64,000 nt of DNA from Hyphomicrobiales bacterium (GCA_900470805.1 UCCA01000026.1:53542-117541), one strand, 5' to 3'. Positions 17,179 through 26,314 are shown, counted from the first letter of the stretch. Notes: generated by a model from the letters alone, not told the origin. Numbers and translations: made by a program.

Positions 17179-18378
17179 ATGGGTGTGGATTTCAAGTACA
17201 TCATCGTCGGTCGAGGCATGATGGGTGCCGCCGCCGCCAGGCATCTGGCGCGGCTGACGGATGGCGTTGCGGCGATCGGGCCCGACGAGCCGGCCGATCG
17301 AAAAAGCCATTCCGGCGTCTTTGCCAGCCACTATGACGAGGGGCGCATTACCCGCACCATCGATCCCGATCGCGACTGGGCGTTGCTCGCCAATCGCTCG
17401 ATCGCACGCTATGGCGAGATCGAACGCGATAGCGGCATCTCGTTCTATACGCCCGCGGGTTGCCTTGTGGTCGGCCCGGAAGAGGGCGGTGTGGAAAGCT
17501 ATGTCAAGCGGACATCCGCTGCCGCCGCGTCGCTGGGCGTCGAGACCGTAACGCTTGACGATGCCGGGCTTGAGCGCCGCTTTCCATTCTTTGCTTTCCC
17601 TGCCGGCAGCCAGGGTGTCCACGAGGCCACGGGTGCCGGCTACATCAGCCCGCGCAATCTGGTCCGCGCCCAGTCGGTGGCTGCCGAGAAGGCCGGGACA
17701 TCCGTCATTCGCGACTTCGCGGTCTCGATCAGCGACGAGGGCGGCGTGGTTACCGTGGAGACGGCGGGCGGCAAGACCTATCGCGCCGAGAAGGTGCTGC
17801 TGGCGGCCGGCGGTTTCTCCATTGCGGAGAATCTCTTGCCGCAGCCGGTTGATCTGAAGGTTTATGCGCGCACGGTCGCTTTCTACGAGATCGACGAGGC
17901 AGCCGCCGCAGCCTTTGCCGGCATGCCGTCGCTGATCATGCACGGGACCAGTGGGCCCGATGGAATCGACGACTTCTACATGCTGCCGCCGATCCGCTAT
18001 CCCGACGGCAAGCTCTACATGAAGATCGGCGGCGATCCCGACGACGTCAGGCTTTCCCGGGAGCCGGAGCTGCGGTCCTGGTTCAGGACGGACGGGCGGG
18101 AGAGTGTACAGCAGCATCTGACACGGGTGATCTCGCGCGTCGTTCCCGAGCTCAGACCGGTGACGCTTTCCAGCGGCTCATGCGTCGTCTCCTTAACGCC
18201 GAGCGGCTATCCGATGATCGGCTATACGTCTTCGCCAAGGATCGGCGTGCTGACGGGCGGTTGCGGCACGGCTGCCAAGAGCTCGGACGAGATCGGGCGT
18301 CTCGGAGCCGAGCTGCTGCTAGAAGGTCGAATCAACGGGCAGGGCTACGCAACGGATTTCAAACCGTATTTCCGTTAG
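17179..18378 (+). CDS. FAD-dependent oxidoreductase, DAO family (paralogue 2)
   Basis: The 399-residue protein aligns end to end with the gene just upstream: FKYIIVGRGMMGAAAARHL at the N-terminus, HYDEGRITRTID near 55 and VLTGGCGTAAKSSDEIGRLGA near 360. The two arose by tandem duplication and probably act on related substrates or as two subunits. Start choice: ATG 17179 gives MGVDFK, matching MAIDFK of the paralogue, and has AGGTGAG at proper distance; ATG 17173 is too close to that site. No regulator or transporter sits nearby to suggest the substrate. Confidence 0.88.
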   Translation: MGVDFKYIIVGRGMMGAAAARHLARLTDGVAAIGPDEPADRKSHSGVFASHYDEGRITRTIDPDRDWALLANRSIARYGEIERDSGISFYTPAGCLVVGPEEGGVESYVKRTSAAAASLGVETVTLDDAGLERRFPFFAFPAGSQGVHEATGAGYISPRNLVRAQSVAAEKAGTSVIRDFAVSISDEGGVVTVETAGGKTYRAEKVLLAAGGFSIAENLLPQPVDLKVYARTVAFYEIDEAAAAAFAGMPSLIMHGTSGPDGIDDFYMLPPIRYPDGKLYMKIGGDPDDVRLSREPELRSWFRTDGRESVQQHLTRVISRVVPELRPVTLSSGSCVVSLTPSGYPMIGYTSSPRIGVLTGGCGTAAKSSDEIGRLGAELLLEGRINGQGYATDFKPYFR

Positions 18379-18428
18379 CGGCGGCCGATATTTCGTTGGC
18401 ATTCCTTTCCGCTCTCCGTTAAGGGAGC

Positions 18429-18828
18429 CTTGCCAGTTGGCCGGGCAGCCGCGCTTTACCAATGTCGAAAGACGGTAGGGTGAGGAAAGTCCGGGCTCCA
18501 CGGAAACACGGTGCCGGATAACGTCCGGCGAGGGCGACCTCAGGGAAAGTGCCACAGAAAGCAAACCGCCTGCCTCGGCAGGTAAGGGTGAAAGGGTGGG
18601 GTAAGAGCCCACCGCATCTCCGGCAACGGCGATGGCACGGTAAACCCCACCGGGAGCAAGACCGAATAGGGATGACGTGGTCGGCGCAAGCCGTCCGGCT
18701 GGTTTCCAGGCCAGTCATCCGGGTGGGTTGCGAGAGGCAGCGTGCAAACGTTGTCCCAGAGGAATGGCTGCCACGTTCCGGTTTCGGCCGGAGCCATACA
18801 GAACCCGGCTTACAGGCCAACTGGCGAT
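18429..18828 (+). ncRNA. rnpB: RNase P RNA (type A)
   Basis: This is the catalytic RNA that matures tRNA 5' ends together with RnpA. The P1 stem is visible as GCCAGTTGGCC (18432-18442) pairing with GGCCAACTGGC (18815-18825). Conserved core elements are in order: GAGGAAAGTCCGGGCTCC (CR I), ACAGAAAGCAAACCGCC, GGTAAGGGTGAAAGGGTGG, GCAAGACCGAATAGGG, GAGGCAG, CCCAGAGGAATGGCTGCC and ACAGAACCCGGCTTACAG (CR V). Ends are set just outside P1 and may be off by a few bases. The position upstream of mraZ is the usual one in rhizobia. Confidence 0.96.
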
Positions 18829-19489
18829 TATCTTTCCCGCGAAGCGTACGATTTCACTGATCCCGAACGGCTCAGTGGGACGTTCGCGGCTGCGCCGAAC
18901 ATTCTTCGCAGGTGGTCACTGTCGACGACAATGCCGACCATCTTTTTAATAGTTTTCCACAGGTTGTGCACTGAATTTCAGATGTGAGGCCCGTTTTTGT
19001 AGATTGGACCACCGAATCTTGAGCTTTCGAAGCCGGTAAGATTCCGCCGAAGCTGAAACTTGGCATAACACTTCTCCATTTTTATTCGGTTATTTTTCAG
19101 ATACGGTAGTTTTTATTACAAAATTTCTATTTATGAATATACTATATTTAATGTTTCTATGATAGGCGCCGCCAATCGCAATTTATGCTCTTGTCGATCA
19201 AGGAACTGTCTTGCGATCGGGTGCGATCGGTTCTCGGCTCACTGTGGCGCCGGGCGTTTGTTGCTTCGCCGCTTCGGGTTTTCGAGAGAGCGTGTCCACG
19301 GTCCTTGGGAAGGGATCGGGTTTTGCGGCCTTAAGTGCCTGTTGCGCATCCGGTTTTTTAGTCATGGGTCAGCGCGTGACGGATGAGGCGGCTGCGCGCC
19401 AGTGGCTGCGATCTGCGCGTTCATAACCCTTTGTTAAACTTAACAGCTTATAAATTTTCGATACTGCGCTCATCGTGAGACGGGCGTTT
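18829..19489. other. Long intergenic region between rnpB and mraZ, with an AT-rich island
   Basis: No convincing gene is seen. A small hairpin CACTGA/TCAGTG lies at 18855-18877. From about 19071 to 19165 the sequence is strikingly AT-rich (runs such as TTTTTATTACAAAATTTC), unlike anything else in the window. Short frames here (18872-19066 minus, 19159-19386 plus) lack ribosome sites. The mraZ promoter is expected near 19430-19465, where TTGTTAAACTTAACAG and TATAAATTTTCGATACT occur, but I cannot fix the -35/-10 pair. Confidence 0.5.
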
Positions 19490-19524
19490 CCCATTGACGC
19501 CCATATGGTCCCATGTTATCCCAT
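19490..19524 (-). promoter_or_regulatory. Candidate MraZ-binding box: four CCCAT units at 10-bp period
   Basis: CCCAT occurs at 19490, 19500, 19510 and 19520, each pair separated by five bases (TGACG, ATGGT, GTTAT). On the minus strand these are ATGGG repeats at one helical turn. MraZ of E. coli binds TGGGN units separated by five bases in the mra promoter. The box lies 176 bases upstream of the mraZ start, so autoregulation of the dcw cluster is the natural reading. Confidence 0.85.
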
Positions 19525-19699
19525 TCCTGCACTGCGCAAGGGCAATCAAGTGCCCACCAATCGCATAGTAAAGGCGTTCTCCGTCGCGGAGGCGCTGGAT
19601 GGGTTTTTGCTCATTCAGCCTGCGAAGCTGTGTCTGATGTTTGGGGTTCCGGGCGCGTGATGTCTGTCGGGGCTCTTTCGGGAGCGGATGTTTCGTGTC

Positions 19700-20140
19700 A
19701 TGAGCCGCTTCCTTTCACATGCGACCAACAGGATCGATTCCAAGGGCCGGGTTTCCGTGCCGGCGGCATTTCGGTCGGTGCTGGCGCAAGGCAATATCCA
19801 GGATTTGTACTGCTTCCAGGATTTTGTGTTTCCGGCGATCAGCGTCGGCGGTTCGGAGCTTCTCGAAAGGTTCGAACGGCAGATTGCTTCGGGGGATCCG
19901 TTTTCGCCGGAAGCCAACGAGATGTCGCTCCTCATTCACGGGGGCGGGGTCTTCATGAAGCTCGATGCCGAGGGTCGGTTGATGGTCACGGATTTCATCC
20001 GCGATTTCACCGGGATCTCGGACGAAGTGACCTTCGTCGGTCGGGCGGATCATTTTCAGCTGTGGCAGCCGAAGGAATTTCAGGCTGTGCAGCTGCGGGC
20101 ACGAGAGGAGCGCAGGCTGGCGGGCAGGCGTTCCTCGTAA
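19700..20140 (+). CDS. mraZ: Transcriptional regulator MraZ
   Basis: This 146-residue protein has two SpoVT/AbrB-like halves: IDSKGRVSVPAAFR near residue 12-25 and LDAEGRLMVTDFIRDF near residue 88. MraZ forms ring-shaped oligomers and represses the dcw promoter; rsmH is its antagonist by gene dosage in E. coli. ATG 19700 (MSRFLSHATNRID) is preferred because rhizobial MraZ starts this way, but ATG 19688 has a nearer GGGAG site and is possible. First gene of the dcw cluster, 14 bases before rsmH. Confidence 0.95.
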   Translation: MSRFLSHATNRIDSKGRVSVPAAFRSVLAQGNIQDLYCFQDFVFPAISVGGSELLERFERQIASGDPFSPEANEMSLLIHGGGVFMKLDAEGRLMVTDFIRDFTGISDEVTFVGRADHFQLWQPKEFQAVQLRAREERRLAGRRSS

Positions 20141-20154
20141 CACGAGGGAACGGA

Positions 20155-21180
20155 ATGGCGGCGAATCCTGGCGAAGGTTCTACTGATGCCGGTGGCGGAC
20201 CGGTTCGCCACATTCCGGTTCTTCTCGGCGAGGTGCTTACGGCGCTCGAGCCTGCGGCTGGCAAGGTCATTCTCGACGGTACCTTTGGTGCCGGTGGCTA
20301 CACGTCAGCGATCCTCAATGCCGGCGCCGACGTGATCGCGCTCGATCGTGATCCAACGGCAATCGCCGCAGGCCAGGAACTGGTTGCGGCGCATGGCGGC
20401 CATCTCAAGCTCATTCACGCGCAGTTTTCCAATCTGGCCGATCAGGCGCCCGCTGGTGGGCTCGACGGTATCGTCCTGGATATCGGCGTGTCGTCGATGC
20501 AGATCGACGAGGCGGATCGCGGTTTCTCGTTCCAGAAGAACGGGCCGCTCGACATGCGCATGTCGGCAGCAGGCGTTTCCGCAGCCGACGTCGTCAACCG
20601 CGCCAAGGTGGCCGAACTCATCCGCATCTTCCATTTTCTCGGTGAAGAGAGCCAGTCGCCTCGCATCGCGCACGCTATCGAGAAGCGGCGCGCCGACAAG
20701 CCGTTCGAGACCACCCGCGATCTGGCCGGGCTGATCGAGATCGTGACGCCGCGCAAGATGAAGGACAAGATCCATCCGGCGACGCGCGTCTTCCAGGCGC
20801 TGCGCATCTTCGTCAACGACGAGCTCGGTGAGCTGGCGCAGGCGCTGTTTGCCGCCGAGCGGTCGCTGAAGCCGGGCGGTCGGCTCGTTGTCGTCACCTT
20901 CCATTCGCTGGAAGACCGGATCGTCAAGACCTTCTTCTCCGACCGTGCCGGCAAGGCCGTCGGTTCGCGCCACATGCCGGTTGTCCACGAGCGCGCCGCG
21001 ACCTTCGATCGGATCGGCAAGCCGATGGTGTCCGCCAGCGAAGCCGAAGCCGAGATCAATCCGCGCTCGCGTTCGGCGAAGCTGCGGGCCGGTCTGCGGA
21101 CCTCCGCCGCCGCCGAAGCCGCCGACATGTCGATCTTCGGACTGCCCAACCTCGCAAGTCTCGGAAAGCTCGGAGCCTGA
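20155..21180 (+). CDS. rsmH: 16S rRNA m4C1402 methyltransferase RsmH
   Basis: This 341-residue enzyme methylates N4 of C1402 in the 30S decoding site with SAM. HIPVLLGEVL near residue 20 is the family start; DGTFGAGGYTSAIL near 40 binds SAM; DIGVSSMQIDEADRGFSF near 105 and the late VVTFHSLEDRIVK near 247 are signature motifs. ATG 20155 follows GAGGGAACGGA. The frame is open far upstream across mraZ only by chance. Next gene ftsL starts one base after its stop. Confidence 0.96.
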   Translation: MAANPGEGSTDAGGGPVRHIPVLLGEVLTALEPAAGKVILDGTFGAGGYTSAILNAGADVIALDRDPTAIAAGQELVAAHGGHLKLIHAQFSNLADQAPAGGLDGIVLDIGVSSMQIDEADRGFSFQKNGPLDMRMSAAGVSAADVVNRAKVAELIRIFHFLGEESQSPRIAHAIEKRRADKPFETTRDLAGLIEIVTPRKMKDKIHPATRVFQALRIFVNDELGELAQALFAAERSLKPGGRLVVVTFHSLEDRIVKTFFSDRAGKAVGSRHMPVVHERAATFDRIGKPMVSASEAEAEINPRSRSAKLRAGLRTSAAAEAADMSIFGLPNLASLGKLGA

Positions 21181-21181
21181 T

Positions 21182-21586
21182 ATGCTGAGAACCTTCGATA
21201 TCGTTCTTGTCGGCGTCATGACGGCTGCAGCCGCCGTGACCTACACGATCAAGCATCGTGCCGAGCTGAAGCTCGAGGAGGTTCATCGCCTTGAGGCCGA
21301 GATCAAGCTCGAGAAGGACACGATCGACCTCCTAAAGGCCGACTGGGCGCTGCAGTCGCAGCCGAACAGGCTTGAGCGGCTGGTCAACAACTACAACAGC
21401 GAACTGCAGCTGCAGCCTACGGTCTCGACCTCCCTGGTTCATGCCAAGGAGTTGCCGATGCTGAAGTCGCAGGTGCCCGTGCCTGAAGTGGCCGACGCGA
21501 AGAGCGGCACCAAGCCGAAGGCGAAGGTCGTGCCGGCAAAGCCGGTTGAAGACGAAGACGATATGGCAACCGGATCTGTGGAGTAG
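21182..21586 (+). CDS. ftsL: Cell division protein FtsL
   Basis: This 134-residue bitopic membrane protein has a single span near residues 5-21 (IVLVGVMTAAAAVTYTI) followed by a charged coiled-coil segment (KHRAELKLEEVHRLEAEIK), then WALQSQPNRLERL, typical of FtsL. In the divisome it links FtsQ and FtsB to FtsW-FtsI. The C-terminal 40 residues are Lys/Pro/Asp-rich. It starts one base after the rsmH stop and ends two bases before ftsI, so it is translated with its neighbours. Identity rests on topology and position, as FtsL is poorly conserved. Confidence 0.93.
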   Translation: MLRTFDIVLVGVMTAAAAVTYTIKHRAELKLEEVHRLEAEIKLEKDTIDLLKADWALQSQPNRLERLVNNYNSELQLQPTVSTSLVHAKELPMLKSQVPVPEVADAKSGTKPKAKVVPAKPVEDEDDMATGSVE

Positions 21587-21588
21587 AG

Positions 21589-23340
21589 ATGTCCTTTCTT
21601 TCACGCATCATGGACGCCAAGAGCCAGGCGCATTTCTCCTCCGGCGTCTACAGCCGCTTCGGCGGTCCGTCGGGCAACACGACGATCCAGGGCACGCGCA
21701 AAAAGCGCAGCGGCCAAGCCAAGAACCGTGTCGGCCTGCTGGCGTTTGCTTTTGTCTGCCTCTACTGCGTCATCGGCGGCCGGCTGATCGAATATGCGGT
21801 TCGCGATCAGGATACCGTCTCCAGCATCCCGCCGGCCGACCGCCTGATGGCATCGCGTCCCGATATTCTGGATCGCAACGGCGAAGTGCTGGCGACCGAC
21901 ATTCGCACCGTTTCGCTGTTTGCCGAGCCGAACAAGATTGTCGATGCCGACGAGGCCGTCGAGAAGCTGACGACGGTGCTTCCCGATCTCGACATGAAGG
22001 GCACTTACAAGAAGCTTTCCAACCGCACCTCCCACTTCGCCTGGCTGCGCCGCCAGTTGACGCCGAAGCAGCAGAGCCAGATTCTGGCGCTCGGCATTCC
22101 CGGCATCGGCTTCCGCCCGGAAAAGCGCCGCTTCTATCCCGGTGGCGCCACGGCCGCGCACATTCTCGGTTACGTCAATGTCGACAACCGCGGCGTTGCC
22201 GGCATGGAGAAGTATATCGACGACCAAGGATTGGCCGATCTTGCCTCCGTCGGCATGACCAGCGACCAGCCGCTGGAACCGGTCAAGCTGTCGATCGACA
22301 TCCGCGTCCAGAACATCGTGCGCGATGTCGTGGTCAACGCGGTCAAGAACTATGAAGCCAAGGGTGCGGGCGCCGTCGTCCTCGACATCCACACCGGCGA
22401 AGTGCTGGGCATGGCCTCGGCGCCGGATTTCGATCCGAACAACCCGCTTGAAGGCGCCAAGGAAGGCTGGCTGAACCGCATGTCGAACGGTACGTTCGAG
22501 ATGGGCTCGACGTTCAAGACCTTCTCGCTCGCCATGGCGCTCGATACCGGCAAGGTCAATCTCAATTCCAGCTTCGACGCGACGCAGCCGATCCGGATCG
22601 GCGGCTTCACCATTCACGACTTCCACGGCCAGCGCCGCTGGCTGACGCTGCCTGAAGTCTTCCAGTATTCGTCCAACGTCGGCACGGCCCGCATCATCGA
22701 CATCGTCGGCATGGAAGCGCAGAAGGACTATCTGACCAAACTTGGCCTGCTCACCAAGATGAAGACCGAGCTGCCCGAGGTGAAAATGCCGAGCCAGCCG
22801 AAGGTCTGGAAGAAGATCAATTCGGTGACCATCTCCTTCGGCCACGGCGTATCGACCACGCCGTTGCAGACGGCGGTAGCGGGGGCGGCACTAGTCAACG
22901 GTGGCAAGCTGATCGAGCCGACCTTCCTGCCGCGCACCCGCGACCAGGCGGATGACGTGGCCGAAGTCGTCGTCAAGAAGACCACCAGCGACGATGTGCG
23001 ATATCTCTTCAAACTGAACGGCATCAAGGGCTCCGGCCGTAATGCCGACGTGCCCGGCTTCGACGTCGGCGGCAAGACCGGGACGGCAGACAAGGTCGTC
23101 AACGGCCGCTACGCCACCAACCTCAACTTCAACGCATTCCTGGCCGCTTTCCCGATCGACAATCCGCGCTATGTGGTGCTGACATTCTGCGACGAGCCGC
23201 ACAATGGCGAGAAGGGCCAGAACATCGCGGCCTATACCGCGGCGCCGATGGTCAAGAACATCATCGCGCGGGCGGCGCCGATCCTTGGTGTGGAACCGAA
23301 GTTCGGTGAGGACGGATCGGCCATGTTGGTGTCTTATTGA
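21589..23340 (+). CDS. ftsI: Septal peptidoglycan transpeptidase FtsI (PBP3)
   Basis: The 583-residue class B penicillin-binding protein crosslinks septal peptidoglycan. A basic cytoplasmic tail precedes one membrane span (about residues 48-68), then the dimerisation domain with MASRPDILDRNGEVLATD near 85-102, and the transpeptidase domain with nucleophile motif STFK near 306, SSN near 362 and KTG near 497. The start ATG overlaps the region of the ftsL stop with GTGGAG as ribosome site. It works with the glycosyltransferase FtsW encoded downstream. Confidence 0.97.
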   Translation: MSFLSRIMDAKSQAHFSSGVYSRFGGPSGNTTIQGTRKKRSGQAKNRVGLLAFAFVCLYCVIGGRLIEYAVRDQDTVSSIPPADRLMASRPDILDRNGEVLATDIRTVSLFAEPNKIVDADEAVEKLTTVLPDLDMKGTYKKLSNRTSHFAWLRRQLTPKQQSQILALGIPGIGFRPEKRRFYPGGATAAHILGYVNVDNRGVAGMEKYIDDQGLADLASVGMTSDQPLEPVKLSIDIRVQNIVRDVVVNAVKNYEAKGAGAVVLDIHTGEVLGMASAPDFDPNNPLEGAKEGWLNRMSNGTFEMGSTFKTFSLAMALDTGKVNLNSSFDATQPIRIGGFTIHDFHGQRRWLTLPEVFQYSSNVGTARIIDIVGMEAQKDYLTKLGLLTKMKTELPEVKMPSQPKVWKKINSVTISFGHGVSTTPLQTAVAGAALVNGGKLIEPTFLPRTRDQADDVAEVVVKKTTSDDVRYLFKLNGIKGSGRNADVPGFDVGGKTGTADKVVNGRYATNLNFNAFLAAFPIDNPRYVVLTFCDEPHNGEKGQNIAAYTAAPMVKNIIARAAPILGVEPKFGEDGSAMLVSY

Positions 23341-23401
23341 GTCACAATGAATGTCGCAGCCGATTCGCCATGGGGGTGCCACGGCTCGAGAGAGAAGTTC
23401 T

Positions 23402-24862
23402 ATGAAACTGCGGGATATCGCCGGAAACGCTTTTCCGGAACTGAAGGAACAGCTGGACGGGCCGGTTGGAGCGCTGGAGATTTCCGGCCTTTCTCCCGAC
23501 AGCCGCAAGATCACGTCTGGTATGGCGTTCGTGGCGGTCGCCGGTACGAAGGCTGACGGTGCAGGCTTCATCGCCGATGCCGCCGCGCGTGGCGCGGCCG
23601 TTGCCATCGCCGCGCATGCCGTCGAGACGTCCATTCCCGTTCTCGTGGTCGGCGAACCGCGTCGCTTCCTGTCGATCGCCGCGTCGAATTTCTACGGCAA
23701 GCAGCCCGAAACCATGGTCGCCGTCACCGGCACCGCCGGCAAGACCTCGGTGGCCTCTTTCACCCGCCAGATCTGGGCGCATGCCGGCCATCCTGCGGCG
23801 ATGATAGGGACCACGGGCGTCGTGTCTCCGACGCGCAACGATTACGGCTCGCTGACGACGCCGGATCCGGTGTCGCTGCATCAGCTTCTGGCCGAACTTG
23901 CCGACGAAGGCGTCACGCATGCGGCGATGGAAGCGTCGAGCCACGGTCTCGACCAGTCACGTCTCGATGGCGTAAAGCTCGCCGCCGCGGCCTTTACCAA
24001 TCTCGGCCGCGATCACATGGATTATCATCCGACGATCGAGGACTACATGGCCGCCAAGATGCGGCTGTTCGATACGCTGCTGCCGCAGGGCTCGCCGGCC
24101 GTCATCTTCGCCGACGATGCATGGTCGGAGCAGGCGATCAAGGCGGCGATCGATGCCGGGCATGTCGTGCGCACCGTCGGCCGCAAGGGTGACTATCTGA
24201 CGCTGAAGCGCGTCGAGCATTTCCGCCATAAGCAGGTCGCCGAAATTCATGCCGAGGGGCAGATTTTCGAGGTCGACATTCCGCTTGCCGGTGATTTCCA
24301 GGTGGCCAACGCGCTTGTCGCCGCCGGCCTTGCCATGTCCACGGGCGTTCCGGCGAAGGTGGCGATGGCGGCGCTGGAGAAGCTTCAGGGTGCCTCCGGC
24401 CGCCTCGAGCTGGTCGGCCACACCAAGGACGGCGCGCTCGCCTATGTCGATTATGCGCACAAGCCCGAGGCGCTTTCCAATGTCCTGGCATCCGTGCGTC
24501 CCTTCACCACTGGCCGCGTCATCGTTGTGTTTGGCTGCGGCGGCGATCGTGACCGTGGCAAGCGGCCGATCATGGGCGAGATCGCCTGCCGACTGGCCGA
24601 TGTGGTTGTCGTTACCGACGACAATCCGCGTTCCGAGGAGCCGGCTTCTATCCGCGCCGAGATCATGGCGGCAGCGACCTGCGCCACCGAAATTCCCGAC
24701 CGCGCCGAGGCGATCCGCCAGGCCGTCGGCATGCTGACGTCAGGCGACACGCTGATCGTTGCCGGTAAGGGTCATGAGGAAGGGCAGACCATCGGGAATG
24801 AGACGCTGCCGTTTTCGGATCACGCCGAGTTGCGCAAGGTTTTGGAGGAGCTGACATCGTGA
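23402..24862 (+). CDS. murE: UDP-MurNAc-L-Ala-D-Glu:meso-diaminopimelate ligase
   Basis: This 486-residue cytosolic ATP-dependent ligase adds the third residue of the stem peptide. VTGTAGKTSVA near residue 110 is the P-loop; HGLDQSRLDG near 180 and the late DDNPRSEEP near 405 follow. The DNPR sequence is the meso-diaminopimelate specificity motif. ATG 23402 is chosen for its AGAGAG site and the usual MKLRD start; an in-frame ATG at 23351 would add 17 poorly conserved residues. The stop overlaps the GTG start of murF (GTGA). Confidence 0.97.
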   Translation: MKLRDIAGNAFPELKEQLDGPVGALEISGLSPDSRKITSGMAFVAVAGTKADGAGFIADAAARGAAVAIAAHAVETSIPVLVVGEPRRFLSIAASNFYGKQPETMVAVTGTAGKTSVASFTRQIWAHAGHPAAMIGTTGVVSPTRNDYGSLTTPDPVSLHQLLAELADEGVTHAAMEASSHGLDQSRLDGVKLAAAAFTNLGRDHMDYHPTIEDYMAAKMRLFDTLLPQGSPAVIFADDAWSEQAIKAAIDAGHVVRTVGRKGDYLTLKRVEHFRHKQVAEIHAEGQIFEVDIPLAGDFQVANALVAAGLAMSTGVPAKVAMAALEKLQGASGRLELVGHTKDGALAYVDYAHKPEALSNVLASVRPFTTGRVIVVFGCGGDRDRGKRPIMGEIACRLADVVVVTDDNPRSEEPASIRAEIMAAATCATEIPDRAEAIRQAVGMLTSGDTLIVAGKGHEEGQTIGNETLPFSDHAELRKVLEELTS

Positions 24863-26292
24863 GCTGGCTTTGGACGACGCAGGACATGATCGCCGCCATG
24901 GCGGGGCGCCCGTTCGGGACGCTGCCCGAGGGTATTACCGGCATTGCGATCGACAGCCGTTCGATTGCGCCGGGCGAAGCCTTCTTCGCGATCAAGGGTG
25001 ATCGCGTCGATGGTCATGACTACGCGTCGATGGCGATGGCAAACGGCGCAGCGCTGCTCGTCGTCAGCGAAGCACGGTTGCCGGCCATGGGGCGCCTGAC
25101 CGTGCCGATGATCGTCGTCGAGGACGTGCTTGTGGCGCTCGGCAAGCTCGGGCTTGCAGCACGGGCGCGTTCGCGGGCGCAGATCATTGCAGTCACCGGT
25201 TCTGTCGGCAAGACGACCACCAAGGAGATGCTGCGCCGCGTGCTGGCGCCATCGGGCAAGGTGCATGCTTCCGTCGCTTCCTTCAACAATCACTGGGGCG
25301 TGCCGCTGACGCTGGCGCGCATGCCGCTCGACACCTATTTCGGCGTGTTCGAAGTGGGCATGAACCATCCCGATGAAATCCGGCCGCTGGTCAAGATGAT
25401 CGAGCCGCATGTCGCCGTCATCACCACGATCGCGCCAGCGCACCTCGGCAATTTCAAGAGCATCAAGGAAATCGCCACCGCGAAGGCCGAGATTTTCGAG
25501 GGCGTGGTGCCTGGCGGCCATGCGGTGCTCAACCGCGACAACGACCAGTTCAATTTCCTCGACCGCACGGCGCAGGCCTGCGGCATCCAGCACATCCATT
25601 CCTTCGGGCAACATGCCAAGGCCGATTTCCGCATGGCGGAATTCAACGGCGGCGACCAGAGCTCGACCTTGTGGATCACCATCGACGGCGAGACGCATGA
25701 AGTTGCGATCGGCGCGCCCGGACGGCACATTGCCGAGAACGCCCTGGCAGCCCTCGGTGTCGTCAAGATCGTCGGCGCCGAGATGCAGTCTGCCATCGCC
25801 GCGCTTGCGACGCTGCAGGCCGAAAAGGGCAGGGGCCGCCGGCACAAGCTGTCGATCGGTCACGGCAGCTTCACGGTCATCGACGAGAGCTACAACGCCA
25901 ACCCGACCTCGATGCGGGCGGCCATCGCGCTGCTCGCCAGTTCGGTTCCGACAGGGTCGGGACGGCGGATCGCCGTTCTTGGGGACATGCTGGAGATGGG
26001 CGACTATTCGCAGAAGGTCCATGCCGACCTTGCCGGGCCGCTCTTGGCCGCCGGTATCGAGCATGTCTGGCTTGCCGGCTCGGAGATGCTGGCGCTGCAA
26101 GAATCACTTCCCGAGAGCGTTTCCGTCGTGCACCGCGCGCAGACGGACGAACTCGTCGACCACGTATTGAACTCAGTCGCGGTAGGCGACGTGCTGATGG
26201 TAAAATCGTCCTTGGGCATCGGTTTCGGCAAGATTATTGCCGCGCTGCTTGACAAGTTCCCGCCATTTGCCGACACGCAACGCGAATTTTGA
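24859..26292 (+). CDS. murF: UDP-MurNAc-tripeptide:D-Ala-D-Ala ligase
   Basis: The 477-residue enzyme adds D-Ala-D-Ala to complete the cytoplasmic pentapeptide precursor. It begins with GTG inside a GTGA overlap with murE. The P-loop VTGSVGKTTTKEM is near residue 113; FEVGMNHPDEI near 163, the DESYNANPTSM motif near 338 and VLGDMLEMG near 376 are characteristic. All three Mur-ligase domains are present and length is normal. Confidence 0.97.
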   Translation: MSWLWTTQDMIAAMAGRPFGTLPEGITGIAIDSRSIAPGEAFFAIKGDRVDGHDYASMAMANGAALLVVSEARLPAMGRLTVPMIVVEDVLVALGKLGLAARARSRAQIIAVTGSVGKTTTKEMLRRVLAPSGKVHASVASFNNHWGVPLTLARMPLDTYFGVFEVGMNHPDEIRPLVKMIEPHVAVITTIAPAHLGNFKSIKEIATAKAEIFEGVVPGGHAVLNRDNDQFNFLDRTAQACGIQHIHSFGQHAKADFRMAEFNGGDQSSTLWITIDGETHEVAIGAPGRHIAENALAALGVVKIVGAEMQSAIAALATLQAEKGRGRRHKLSIGHGSFTVIDESYNANPTSMRAAIALLASSVPTGSGRRIAVLGDMLEMGDYSQKVHADLAGPLLAAGIEHVWLAGSEMLALQESLPESVSVVHRAQTDELVDHVLNSVAVGDVLMVKSSLGIGFGKIIAALLDKFPPFADTQREF

Positions 26293-26314
26293 GCGGGTAA
26301 ACAAGGGGCCCTGA

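Noticed and set aside
18419..18820. Frames on both strands across 18319-18949
   Set aside because: They lie over the RNase P RNA gene, which explains the conservation.
18953..18961. TTTTCCACA, one mismatch from the DnaA box, near an AT-rich island
   Set aside because: A single copy without clustered boxes or origin genes is not evidence of a replication origin.
18872..19066. Minus-strand frame with two CxxC pairs downstream of rnpB
   Set aside because: The CxxC pairs looked like a zinc ribbon, but there is no ribosome site, spacing is odd, and the region is intergenic in rhizobia.
19159..19426. Short plus-strand frames upstream of mraZ
   Set aside because: No ribosome site, Cys/Arg-rich composition, and position inside the dcw promoter region.
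19513..20154. In-frame extension of rsmH upstream across mraZ
   Set aside because: RsmH proteins start near HIPVLL; ATG 20155 has a good ribosome site and mraZ occupies the upstream DNA.
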